DNA from: Nocardioides sp. zg-DK7169
Lineage (GTDB): Bacteria; Actinomycetota; Actinomycetes; Propionibacteriales; Nocardioidaceae
Assembly (NCBI RefSeq): GCF_013155365.1
Contig: NZ_JABJRA010000002.1
Coordinates: forward strand, 124,001-188,000
DNA length: 64,000 nt
Direction: 5' to 3'
The translations under genes were made by a program, and so were the position numbers. Below, one piece after another: positions 44,763 to 52,304 of the stretch (positions are counted from its first letter, which is position 1; every line of letters starts with the position of its first letter). The notes under the pieces were generated by a model. That model was not told the DNA's origin. It saw nothing but the letters and a program-made list of their open reading frames with translations, and did no database searches.

Positions 44763-45137
44763 TCAGGCCGGCGGGTCCGCCGGGGAGGGCAGGTCGGCCA
44801 GGTCGGCCAGGGAGCGCGCGATCGCCACCTGCCGGGCGAGGAAGGCCGGCTCGTCGAGGCGCTTGCGGCGCATCCACGTGATCACCTCGGTGTTGCACTT
44901 GCTGGCGTTGCAGGAGGCGCAGGCCGGCACGACGTTGAGCAGCGTGTAGCGCCCGCCGCGCGAGATCGGCAGCATGCAGTCCTTCTGCAGCGCGGCGCCG
45001 TCGCCGCCGCAGTAGGCGCACCCGCCCCAGGCCTCCATCAGCGCGTGCCACTGCGCGTCGGTCAGGTCGTGCTCGACCTTCGCCATCCGGGTGCGACGCC
45101 GCTTGGCGTAGGTCGCGGAGCGGCGGCGTGGAGGCAC
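44763..45137 (-). CDS. Small HNH-endonuclease-like protein with altered catalytic motif
   Basis: A 124-residue basic protein. The zinc-binding pairs CAYC (Cys40, Cys43) and CASC (Cys73, Cys76) and the LNVVPACASCNASK helix are those of HNH nucleases. The usual DH pair before LPxSRGG is replaced by Asp53-Cys54 (KDCMLPISRGG), so the catalytic His is missing. It may be inactive, or use another residue. The GTG start is set by a TAGGCT box 6 nt upstream. It is divergent from a GNAT gene, with the 22-bp repeat array between. Confidence 0.78.
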   Translation of the reverse strand: MPPRRRSATYAKRRRTRMAKVEHDLTDAQWHALMEAWGGCAYCGGDGAALQKDCMLPISRGGRYTLLNVVPACASCNASKCNTEVITWMRRKRLDEPAFLARQVAIARSLADLADLPSPADPPA

Positions 45138-45143
45138 GGCGGC

Positions 45144-45149
45144 AGCCTA
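45144..45149 (-). promoter_or_regulatory. Candidate -10 box (TAGGCT) for the HNH gene
   Basis: TAGGCT on the minus strand lies 6 nt before the GTG start (leaderless). Its -35 region abuts the tandem-repeat array. Confidence 0.55.
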
Positions 45150-45178
45150 GCGATCCGCCGGCGCACGTCGTACGGCCG

Positions 45179-45283
45179 CCATTGGCGCCGACTCGGGCCG
45201 CCATTGGCGCCGACTCGCGCAACCACAAGAGCCGACTCGGGCAACCATTGGCGCCGACTCGCGCAACCACAAGAGCCGACTCG
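45179..45283. repeat. 22-bp-period tandem repeat, five units (locus 2)
   Basis: Units start at 45179, 45201, 45223, 45245 and 45267, exactly 22 bp apart. Units 1, 2 and 4 are CCATTGGCGCCGACTCG; units 3 and 5 are CCACAAGAGCCGACTCG, so two subtypes partly alternate. The array fills the divergent promoter region. The last unit runs into GCGGGAGGAT, where GAGGAT (45287-45292) lies 6 nt before the GTG of the GNAT gene. The same unit forms the array upstream of rmuC. Confidence 0.9.
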
Positions 45284-45298
45284 CGGGAGGATGGGGGC

Positions 45299-46099
45299 GT
45301 GGTGGAGATGACGGCGGGGCTGCTGGCGGCGTACGACGAACAGCTGCGGACCGACTCGGAGGCCATCGGGGCGAGCGCCCGGGTGCGGCTGGGGCCGTTG
45401 CACCTGCTGGAGTTCCCGGAGCGGCGTGGCTTCGTCACCTACCGCGACCTCGGGGAGGGCGACGAGGAGGAGCTCCGCGCCCGACTGGCCGAGTGGGTGC
45501 CGCGGGTGCTCACCCACTTCCGCGAGCGAGGGGTGCGTCGCCTGGAGTGGAAGACCCGCGGGCACGACCGCGCGCCCGGCCTGCACGAGCTGCTCCTCGC
45601 GCACGGCTTCGAGCCGGGGGAGGAGGAGTCGGTGATGGTCGGCGAGGCCCGCCTGCTGGCCCTGGACCTGCCGCTGCCCGACGGCGTCTCCCTGCGCTCG
45701 GTGCATGCGGAGGACGACGTGCGCGCGGCCTGCGCGATGCTCGACGAGGCGTTCGGCGACCCGGTCTCCTCGGCGACCGCCGAGGCGCTGCTGGGTCGGC
45801 TCGCCAGCGGCGACGGCACCGAGCTGTGGGTCGCGGAGGCCGGCGGCGAGGTGGTCTGCGCGGGCCGCCTCGAGCCGGTCCCGGACAGCGACGTCGCCGG
45901 GCTGTGGGGCGGTGCGACGCTGGAGCATTGGCGCGGGCGCGGCATCTACCGCGCGCTCACCGCCGCGCGGGCCCGCTCCGCGCTGGCGCTCGGGCGCCCC
46001 CTGCTGCACAGCGACTCGACCGCCTTCTCGCGCCCGATCCTGGAGCGCTCCGGACTGGTGCGGGTCACCACCACCACGCCGTACGACGTGGTCCTCTGA
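45299..46099 (+). CDS. GNAT-family acetyltransferase
   Basis: A 266-residue protein with two GNAT-like halves. The C-terminal half is the clearer, with GRLEPVPDSDVAGLWGGATLE and the acetyl-CoA loop WRGRGIYRALTAAR near residue 215. The N-terminal half (residues 1-130) lacks an obvious CoA loop. The start is GTG 45299: GGAGG lies 8 nt before it, and the overlapping GAGGAT would also serve as a -10 for a leaderless transcript. The ATG at 45308 is an alternative. Substrate unknown. Confidence 0.76.
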   Translation: MVEMTAGLLAAYDEQLRTDSEAIGASARVRLGPLHLLEFPERRGFVTYRDLGEGDEEELRARLAEWVPRVLTHFRERGVRRLEWKTRGHDRAPGLHELLLAHGFEPGEEESVMVGEARLLALDLPLPDGVSLRSVHAEDDVRAACAMLDEAFGDPVSSATAEALLGRLASGDGTELWVAEAGGEVVCAGRLEPVPDSDVAGLWGGATLEHWRGRGIYRALTAARARSALALGRPLLHSDSTAFSRPILERSGLVRVTTTTPYDVVL

Positions 46100-46108
46100 C
46101 CCGGGTCA
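46097..46108. repeat. Palindrome containing both convergent stop codons
   Basis: TGACCCGGGTCA is a perfect 12-bp palindrome. Its first three bases are the stop of the plus-strand GNAT gene and its last three are the stop of the minus-strand AAC(2')-like gene. It is too short to be a confident terminator. Confidence 0.5.
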
Positions 46109-46633
46109 CCACGCGTCGCCCGGGCGGTCCTCGCAGGTCACCGGCGCGGTGAGGTCCAACCCGTCCGAGCCGGGCAGGCGCAGTGCCATCAGGGCGTCGT
46201 CGTCCTCCGCGCACCGCACGCGCACGCCGTCGCGCACGACGTACGCCGGCCCGCGCCAGCGTTCCCAGCCCAGCTGCTCGTAGAAGCCGTGCTCGCCGGT
46301 GGCGAGCATCGCGACCGGGTAGCGGCCCGGCAGCCGGTCCTGCAGCGCGGTCATCACCGCGCTCCCGAGACGCCGGCGCTGGCGCTCGGGTGCGACCGCG
46401 ACCGCCTCCACGTAGCCCACGGCCCACGCCTCCGTGCCGATGAGCACGGTCCGGGGGACGACGCTGGCGTGCGCCACGACCTCGGAGCCCTCGCGCACCA
46501 GCGCGTGCAGGTCGCCGAAGGCGTGGGCGCCGTCGTGGTCGCCGAAGTCGTCGAACGCGCTGCGCCACAGCCGCCACAGGCTCGCGCGGGTGGCCGCGCC
46601 CAGGGCGTCGGAGGCGAGGATCTCGGGCGTCAC
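46106..46633 (-). CDS. AAC(2')-like N-acetyltransferase
   Basis: A 175-residue GNAT protein close in length and motif order to aminoglycoside 2'-N-acetyltransferases of mycobacteria (about 181 residues). Shared features are HAFGDLHALVREGSEVVAHA, the CoA strand and loop GYVEAVAVAPERQRRRLGSA, and the C-terminal CEDRPGDAW, which parallels the CDWRAGDVW end of the mycobacterial enzymes. It could acetylate an aminoglycoside, but chromosomal members may have other roles. No mobile element is nearby. Codon use is like the neighbours. Confidence 0.75.
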   Translation of the reverse strand: MTPEILASDALGAATRASLWRLWRSAFDDFGDHDGAHAFGDLHALVREGSEVVAHASVVPRTVLIGTEAWAVGYVEAVAVAPERQRRRLGSAVMTALQDRLPGRYPVAMLATGEHGFYEQLGWERWRGPAYVVRDGVRVRCAEDDDALMALRLPGSDGLDLTAPVTCEDRPGDAW

Positions 46634-46766
46634 GGCACCAGCATGGCTCCCCGGTCCACAGCCGCGTGCCCATCGCCGGGGCCAGCCACGGGGCCGGCGG
46701 CGGGCACGGGCGGTGACCCGTCCAGTGTTGCCCCGCGGGGCCCGCGATGGTGCAAGACTGCCGCTC

Positions 46767-47936
46767 GTGGGTGGGGAGGAGAGCGACGTCCTGCGCGCCG
46801 GGGCCGAGCGGCTGCGGCGCGCCGAGCGCGTCCTCGCCGAGACCAGCGAGCGGTTCCGCTCGCTGTTCGACTACAACCCCCACGCGGTGTTCTCGGTCGA
46901 CCCCGAGGGCCGCTTCGACTCCGTCAACCCGGCCGCGGCCGCGGTCAGCGGGTACGCCGTGGAGCAGCTGCTCGGGCGCAGCTTCGGCGACCTGCTCGAC
47001 GAGCCCCATCTCGAGCCGGTGCTCGAGCTGTTCCAGCGGGCGCTGGCGCGGGAGTCGGTGCAGTTCGAGACCGTCCTGCGCCGACCCGACGGCACCCCGG
47101 TCGAGCTGAGCGTCTCCGCGCTGCCGATCGTCGTGGACGACGTGGTCGAGGGCGTGTACGGCGTCGCCGAGGACGTCACCGCCCGCAACCGGCTCCAGCG
47201 CGAGCTGGCCCGCGCGCGGCGCAGCGCGGAGGAGGCCAACCAGGCCAAGTCGCTGTTCCTGGCCAACGTCAGCCACGAGATACGGACCCCGCTGACCAGC
47301 GTCATCGCCAGCGCCGAGCTGCTCGCCGATACCGGTCTGGAGCCCGACCAGCAGATGCTGGTCGGCAACCTGACGCGCAACGGCAAGCGGCTGCGCCGCC
47401 TGGTCGACGACCTCCTCGACTTCTCCCGGATCGAGGCCGGTGCGCTGCTGCTGGAGCGCCGCACGATGGACCTGCGGTCCGTCGTGGAGGGCTGCGTGGA
47501 CCTGGCCCGTCCCGGCGGCGCCCGGCTGGGGTTCACCGTGCGCATCGACGAGGAGCTGCCGGACGCGCTCCTGGGCGACCCCGACCGGATCGCCCAGGTG
47601 CTCCACAACCTGCTGGGCAATGCGGTCAAGTTCACCCATCGGGGCGGGGTGGCCGTCGACGTCGAGGTCGCCGAGCGCAGCGCCGAGGGCGTCGTGAAGG
47701 TGCTGGTGCGGGTCTCCGACTCCGGGATCGGCATCGCGCGCGAGCACCAGGACCGGCTCTTCGAGACCTTCAGCCAGGCCGACCCCACCATCACCCGGCA
47801 GTACGGCGGGACCGGGCTCGGGCTGGCGCTGTGCCGCCAGCTGGTCAGCCTGATGGGCGGCACCATCTGGGTGCAGGCCGAGCCGGGGGAGGGGAGCACC
47901 TTCTCCTTCGTCCTCCCGCTCGCCGTGCCGTCCTGA
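46767..47936 (+). CDS. PAS-domain sensor histidine kinase
   Basis: A 389-residue soluble kinase without a membrane segment. Residues 25-150 are a PAS domain (ERFRSLFDYNPHAVFSVDPE). The phospho-acceptor is in LFLANVSHEIRTPL near residue 170. The ATP-binding domain has NLLGNAVKFTH (N box), VSDSGIGIA (G1), the F box LFETFSQADPT and GGTGLGLALC (G2). No response regulator is adjacent, so it is an orphan. GTG 46767 is the likely start, with AAGACT 7 nt upstream; longer starts overlap the divergent gene. Confidence 0.87.
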   Translation: MGGEESDVLRAGAERLRRAERVLAETSERFRSLFDYNPHAVFSVDPEGRFDSVNPAAAAVSGYAVEQLLGRSFGDLLDEPHLEPVLELFQRALARESVQFETVLRRPDGTPVELSVSALPIVVDDVVEGVYGVAEDVTARNRLQRELARARRSAEEANQAKSLFLANVSHEIRTPLTSVIASAELLADTGLEPDQQMLVGNLTRNGKRLRRLVDDLLDFSRIEAGALLLERRTMDLRSVVEGCVDLARPGGARLGFTVRIDEELPDALLGDPDRIAQVLHNLLGNAVKFTHRGGVAVDVEVAERSAEGVVKVLVRVSDSGIGIAREHQDRLFETFSQADPTITRQYGGTGLGLALCRQLVSLMGGTIWVQAEPGEGSTFSFVLPLAVPS

Positions 47937-47941
47937 TCCGG

Positions 47942-47961
47942 ACGCCGGCGCGCGCCGGCGT
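47942..47961. terminator. Perfect 20-bp palindrome after the kinase gene
   Basis: ACGCCGGCGC and its complement abut with no spacer. It lies 6 bp after the kinase stop and 16 bp before the next start. It may terminate the kinase transcript or act as an operator for the flavoprotein gene. Confidence 0.5.
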
Positions 47962-47976
47962 GCAAGGATCACCGCC

Positions 47977-49665
47977 GTGGAGCCACAGTCGAGCACCCCG
48001 ACCCCGATCCGCACCGACGTCGTCGTCGTGGGCGCCGGCCTGGCCGGCCTCGCGGCCGCCGCCGAGGCCGCCGACGCCGGACGCCAGGTGGTGCTCCTCG
48101 ACCAGGAGCCGGAGCAGTCGCTCGGCGGACAGGCCTGGTGGAGCTTCGGCGGGCTGTTCCTCGTCGACAGCCCCGAGCAGCGGCGGATGCGGGTGCGGGA
48201 CTCCCGCGAGCTGGCCTGGCAGGACTGGCTCGGCAGCGCCCAGTTCGACCGCGAGGAGGACCGCTGGCCGCGCGCCTGGGCGGAGGCCTACGTCGACTTC
48301 GCGGCGGGGGAGAAGCGGTCCTGGCTGCGCCAGATGGGCCACCGGTTCTTTCCGGTCGTCGGCTGGGCCGAGCGCGGCGACGGCCGCGCCGAGGGCCACG
48401 GCAACTCGGTGCCGCGCTTCCACATCACCTGGGGCACCGGCCCGGGCCTGGTCGACCCGTTCGTACGACGGGTGCGCGAGCACGCCGACGCGGGGCGCAT
48501 CCGGCTGCTGTTCCGCCACCGGGTGGACGGCCTGGTGGTCGAGGGCGGTGCCGCGGCCGGCGTCCACGGCGCGGTGCTGGAGCCCAGCGACGTCGAGCGC
48601 GGCCGGCCCAGCAGCCGGGTCGAGGCCGGCGGTTTCGAGGTGCGCGCCCAGGCCGTGGTCGTGACCAGCGGCGGCATCGGCGGCAACCACGACCTGGTCC
48701 GCAAGGCCTGGCCGGCCCGCCTCGGCACCCCGCCCGCGCGGATGGTCAGCGGCGTACCCGCCCACGTCGACGGGCGGATGCTGATGATCAGCCAGGACGC
48801 CGGCGCCACGGTGATCAACCCGGACCGGATGTGGCACTACGTCGAGGGCATCCGCAACTTCGCCCCGGTCTGGGACAACCACGGCATCCGGATCCTGCCC
48901 GGCCCCTCCTCGCTGTGGCTCGACGCCACCGGCAAGCGCCTGCCCGCGCCCTGCTACCCCGGCTTCGACACCCTCGGGACGCTGCGCCACCTGCGCACCA
49001 CCGGCCACGACCACTCCTGGTTCGTGCTGACCCAGAAGATCATCGAGAAGGAGTTCGCGCTCTCCGGCTCCGAGCAGAACCCCGACCTCACCGGCAAGGA
49101 CGTGCGGCTGCTGCTCACGCGGGTCCGCCCGGGCGCGCCCGGCCCGGTGGAGGCCTTCAAGCAGCACGGCGAGGACTTCGTGGTCGCCGACAGCCTCACC
49201 GAGCTGGTCGCCGGGATGAACAAGCTCGAGTCCGGCCCGGACGGCGCCGGACTGGTCGACGAGGCCGCGCTACGCACCTTGATGGAGCAGCGCGACCGCG
49301 AGATCGACAACCCCTACACCAAGGACGCCCAGATCACCGCCGTGCGCGGGTCGCGCAGCTACCTCGGCGACAAGCTGATCCGGGTGGCCACGCCGCACAA
49401 GATGCTGGACCCCAAGGCCGGCCCGCTGATCGCCGTACGCCTGCACGTGCTGTCGCGCAAGACCCTCGGCGGGCTCGAGACCGACCTCGGCGGACGCTGC
49501 CTGCGCAGCGACGGCACCCCCTTCCCCGGCCTGTACGCCGCGGGCGAGGTCAGCGGCTTCGGCGGCGGTGGGATGATGGGCTACAACGCGCTCGAGGGCA
49601 CCTTCCTCGGCGGTTGTCTGTTCTCCGGACGGGCGGCCGGGCGCACCGCGGCGCTCGACGTCTGA
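47977..49665 (+). CDS. FAD-dependent dehydrogenase, fumarate-reductase/KSTD-like
   Basis: A 562-residue flavoprotein. The Rossmann motif VVGAGLAGLAAAAEAADAG is at residues 15-33, QSLGGQAWWSFGGLF near residue 50 is the FAD-proximal loop, and the C-terminal LYAAGEVSGFGGGGMMGYNAL is the second FAD contact. Overall it belongs to the fumarate reductase/3-ketosteroid dehydrogenase superfamily, in the group often annotated as FAD-binding dehydrogenase. No signal peptide or heme motif is present. The substrate is unknown; a hydrophobic or steroid-like ketone is possible. GTG start, with AAGGAT 7 nt upstream. Confidence 0.84.
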   Translation: MEPQSSTPTPIRTDVVVVGAGLAGLAAAAEAADAGRQVVLLDQEPEQSLGGQAWWSFGGLFLVDSPEQRRMRVRDSRELAWQDWLGSAQFDREEDRWPRAWAEAYVDFAAGEKRSWLRQMGHRFFPVVGWAERGDGRAEGHGNSVPRFHITWGTGPGLVDPFVRRVREHADAGRIRLLFRHRVDGLVVEGGAAAGVHGAVLEPSDVERGRPSSRVEAGGFEVRAQAVVVTSGGIGGNHDLVRKAWPARLGTPPARMVSGVPAHVDGRMLMISQDAGATVINPDRMWHYVEGIRNFAPVWDNHGIRILPGPSSLWLDATGKRLPAPCYPGFDTLGTLRHLRTTGHDHSWFVLTQKIIEKEFALSGSEQNPDLTGKDVRLLLTRVRPGAPGPVEAFKQHGEDFVVADSLTELVAGMNKLESGPDGAGLVDEAALRTLMEQRDREIDNPYTKDAQITAVRGSRSYLGDKLIRVATPHKMLDPKAGPLIAVRLHVLSRKTLGGLETDLGGRCLRSDGTPFPGLYAAGEVSGFGGGGMMGYNALEGTFLGGCLFSGRAAGRTAALDV

Positions 49666-49776
49666 GGCCCGCGGGGGCCGCACACGGCGGTCCGTGTGGC
49701 GCACATCTCAAATGCGACCCCCTCGTCGCCACCCCCTGAAAGCCCCGTGTACCGCGCCTTCTTGAATGGTCACGCG

Positions 49777-49816
49777 CGTGGCAGAACCCCTCGAACTGCC
49801 ACGACTCTTCGAGGAG
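49777..49816 (+). promoter_or_regulatory. Structured mqo leader with interlocking stems (candidate riboswitch or thermosensor)
   Basis: Stem 1 pairs CGTGGCAG (49777-49784) with CTGCCACG (49796-49803). Stem 2 pairs CCTCGAA (49789-49795), in the loop of stem 1, with TTCGAGG (49808-49814). Both are perfect and their order makes an H-type pseudoknot, or two exclusive hairpins. The right arm of stem 2 includes the GAGG of the ribosome-binding site GAGGAG, 8 nt before the mqo GTG. The design fits regulated translation initiation. Confidence 0.65.
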
Positions 49817-49824
49817 ATAACGCT

Positions 49825-51363
49825 GTGTCCACTCAGGTCGACAAGTCCAATGCCGCTCCCACTGAGCAGGCAGGCGGCCCCGCCGCCTACGACGTGCTGC
49901 TCGTCGGTGGCGGCATCATGTCCGCGACGTTCGCGACGCTCATCAACCAGGTCGAGCCGACCTGGACGATCGGCATCGTGGAGCGGCTCGACGAGCTCGC
50001 TCAGGAGTCCTCCGGCCCGTGGAACAACGCCGGCACCGGTCACGCCGCGCTCTGCGAGCTGAACTACTCCCCGCAGCTGGCCGACGGCTCCGTGGACGTC
50101 AGCAAGGCGATCTCGGTCAACGAGCAGTTCCAGCTGACCCGTCAGCTGTGGGCCTTCCTCGTGGAGTCCGGCCAGATCCCCGACCCCACGTCGTTCGTGC
50201 ATCCCACGCCGCACCTCAGCTTCGTCTGGGGCGCGGACAACGTCGACTACCTGCGCAAGCGCTACGAGTTGCTTGCCGACCAGCCGCTGTTCGCCGGCAT
50301 GGAGTACACCGAGGACCCGGCGCTCATCGCCGAGTGGGCCCCGCTGCTCATGGCCGGCCGCACCGGTGACGAGCCGGTCGCCGCGACCCGCTCGCTGGCC
50401 GGCACCGACGTCGACTTCGGCTCCCTCACCCGTCAGCTCATCGGCGGGCTGCACGACCGCGGTGCCGCCGACCTGCTGACCGGTGTCGAGGTACGCCGCC
50501 TGGACCGCCACGACGGCGGCTGGCGGGTGCGCGGCAAGCGCCGCGACGGCTCGGGCTCCTTCGAGGCCACCGCCCGCTTCGTGTTCGTCGGCGCCGGCGG
50601 CCAGGCGCTCAACCTGCTCCAGCGCGCCGGCATCGAGGAGATCCGCGGCTTCGGCGGCTTCCCCGTCAGCGGCGAGTTCTGGCGCACGACCAACCCCGAG
50701 ATCGTCGCCCGCCACCAGGCCAAGGTCTACGGCAAGGCCGCCGTCGGCGCCCCGCCGATGTCGGTGCCGCACCTCGACACCCGCGTCGTCGACGGCAAGC
50801 CCAGTCTGATGTTCGGCCCGTACGCCGGCTTCAGCGTCCGCTTCCTCAAGTTCGGCTCGCTCTTCGACCTGTTCCGCTCGGTGCGCCTGCACAACATCGT
50901 GCCCATGCTCCAGGCCGGCCTGCGCAACCTCAGCCTGGTCGTCTACCTGGTCCAGCAGGTGCTGGCCAGCAAGAAGACCCAGCTCACCGAGCTGCGCCAC
51001 TTCTTCCCCGACGCCGAGGCCGGCGACTGGGAGAAGATCACCGCGGGCCAGCGCGTCCAGGTGATCAAGAAGGTGCCCGGCAAGGGCGGTGTCCTGCAGT
51101 TCGGCACCGAGGTCATCACCGCCGCCGACGGCTCCATCGCGGGCCTGCTCGGCGCGTCCCCGGGCGCCTCGACGGCCGTCCCGATCATGCTCGAGGTCAT
51201 GGAGCGCTGCTTCCCCGACCGCATCGAGGACTGGCGCCCCGCGCTGGAGAAGATGATCCCGACCTACGGCACCGATCTGGGCACGAACCCCGAGGCCGCC
51301 CTCGAGGCCGTCGCGCACACCACCGAGGTGCTCGGTCTGGGCGAGGTCCCCGCGCCCCGCTGA
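49825..51363 (+). CDS. mqo: Malate:quinone oxidoreductase
   Basis: A 512-residue peripheral membrane flavoprotein that oxidises malate to oxaloacetate and reduces menaquinone, in place of or beside NAD malate dehydrogenase. The FAD motif VLLVGGGIMSATFATLI is near residue 25, SSGPWNNAGTGHAALCELNY near residue 65 is diagnostic, and GLLGASPGASTAVPIMLEVM lies near the C-terminus. Length is normal. The GTG start is preceded by GAGGAG 8 nt away, buried in the leader structure. A strong terminator follows at 51385. Confidence 0.95.
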   Translation: MSTQVDKSNAAPTEQAGGPAAYDVLLVGGGIMSATFATLINQVEPTWTIGIVERLDELAQESSGPWNNAGTGHAALCELNYSPQLADGSVDVSKAISVNEQFQLTRQLWAFLVESGQIPDPTSFVHPTPHLSFVWGADNVDYLRKRYELLADQPLFAGMEYTEDPALIAEWAPLLMAGRTGDEPVAATRSLAGTDVDFGSLTRQLIGGLHDRGAADLLTGVEVRRLDRHDGGWRVRGKRRDGSGSFEATARFVFVGAGGQALNLLQRAGIEEIRGFGGFPVSGEFWRTTNPEIVARHQAKVYGKAAVGAPPMSVPHLDTRVVDGKPSLMFGPYAGFSVRFLKFGSLFDLFRSVRLHNIVPMLQAGLRNLSLVVYLVQQVLASKKTQLTELRHFFPDAEAGDWEKITAGQRVQVIKKVPGKGGVLQFGTEVITAADGSIAGLLGASPGASTAVPIMLEVMERCFPDRIEDWRPALEKMIPTYGTDLGTNPEAALEAVAHTTEVLGLGEVPAPR

Positions 51364-51384
51364 CCCGTCGCTCCGACACTGCCG

Positions 51385-51417
51385 GGACCCCCGTCGCGCC
51401 TCGCGCGGCGGGGGTCC
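51385..51417 (+). terminator. Terminator of mqo
   Basis: A 15-bp stem (one G-T pair) with a 3-nt loop, beginning GGACCCCCG, lies 22 bp after the mqo stop. There is no U-tract, but the stem is very stable. Confidence 0.75.
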
Positions 51418-51449
51418 TCGCATTCCCGGACCGCGGAGGCATCGTTCGA

Positions 51450-51455
51450 TACCTT
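51450..51455 (+). promoter_or_regulatory. Candidate -10 box (TACCTT), leaderless start
   Basis: TACCTT ends 6 nt before the ATG at 51462. The surrounding TTCGATACCTTTTCG is locally AT-rich, as expected of a promoter. Confidence 0.62.
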
Positions 51456-51461
51456 TTCGCC

Positions 51462-52283
51462 ATGACGCGCACCGCACGCTCCGAGTTCGACCTGCACACC
51501 TCGGTCCGCCCCGCCGGGCCGGGGGCCTGGGCCGCGGACCTCGACGCCGGCTGGCAGGTCGGCGGAGGGCTCAACGGCGGCTACCTGCTCGCCACCGTCG
51601 GCACCGCGCTGCGCGCGGCGATGCCGGGCAAGCCGGACCCGATCGCGATCAGCGCGCACTACCTCTCCGCATCGGTCGCGGGACCGGCCACCGTCGAGGT
51701 CGACGTACGTCGTGACGGCGGCTCGCTCGCGACCGCCGCGGCTCGGCTGGCCCAGGACGGCGCGACCCGCATCGAGGCGCTCGCGACGTACGGGACGCTG
51801 GGCGGGAGCGGTGAGGATGGTGACGTCTGGACGACGGCGGTCGAGCCCGAGCTGCCGCCGCGCGAGGAGTGCGTGCCCAACTCGGTCGCGCCGGAGGAGC
51901 TGCGCCGCGTGGCCCCGCTGATGGACCGCTTCGACATGCTCTTCCACCCCGAGCAGATCGGCTGGGCCGTGGGCGCCCCGAGCGGCGCGGGCGTGATGAG
52001 CGCCTGGTTCCGGCTGCCCGAGCGCGAGCCCGATCCGCTGTCGCTGCTGCTCGCGGTCGACGCGCTGCCCCCAGTCACCTTCGACCTGGGACGCCCCGGC
52101 TGGGCGCCGACCATCGAGCTGAGCGCGCACCTGCGCGCCAGCCCGGCGCCGGGCTGGCTGAAGGTGCGGCACGCGACGCGCACCCTCGCCGGCGGCTTCT
52201 TCGAGGAGGACTGCGAGGTGTGGGACTCCGCCGGCCGGCTGGTCGCCCAGGCCCGCCAGCTCGCCCGGGCACCTCGCTCCTGA
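51462..52283 (+). CDS. Acyl-CoA thioesterase family protein (TesB-like double hotdog)
   Basis: A 273-residue protein with two hotdog halves. The N-terminal half has GGGLNGGYLLATVG near residue 32 and ISAHYLSASVAGPATVEV, the usual TesB-type pattern. The C-terminal half has PTIELSAHLRA and the FFEEDCEVWDSAGRLVAQ strand pair with a possible catalytic Asp. It would hydrolyse acyl-CoA. The chain-length preference is unknown. It stands alone and converges with the HTH gene. Confidence 0.82.
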   Translation: MTRTARSEFDLHTSVRPAGPGAWAADLDAGWQVGGGLNGGYLLATVGTALRAAMPGKPDPIAISAHYLSASVAGPATVEVDVRRDGGSLATAAARLAQDGATRIEALATYGTLGGSGEDGDVWTTAVEPELPPREECVPNSVAPEELRRVAPLMDRFDMLFHPEQIGWAVGAPSGAGVMSAWFRLPEREPDPLSLLLAVDALPPVTFDLGRPGWAPTIELSAHLRASPAPGWLKVRHATRTLAGGFFEEDCEVWDSAGRLVAQARQLARAPRS

Positions 52284-52304
52284 GGCGCGCCGGGCGGACC
52301 GGGG

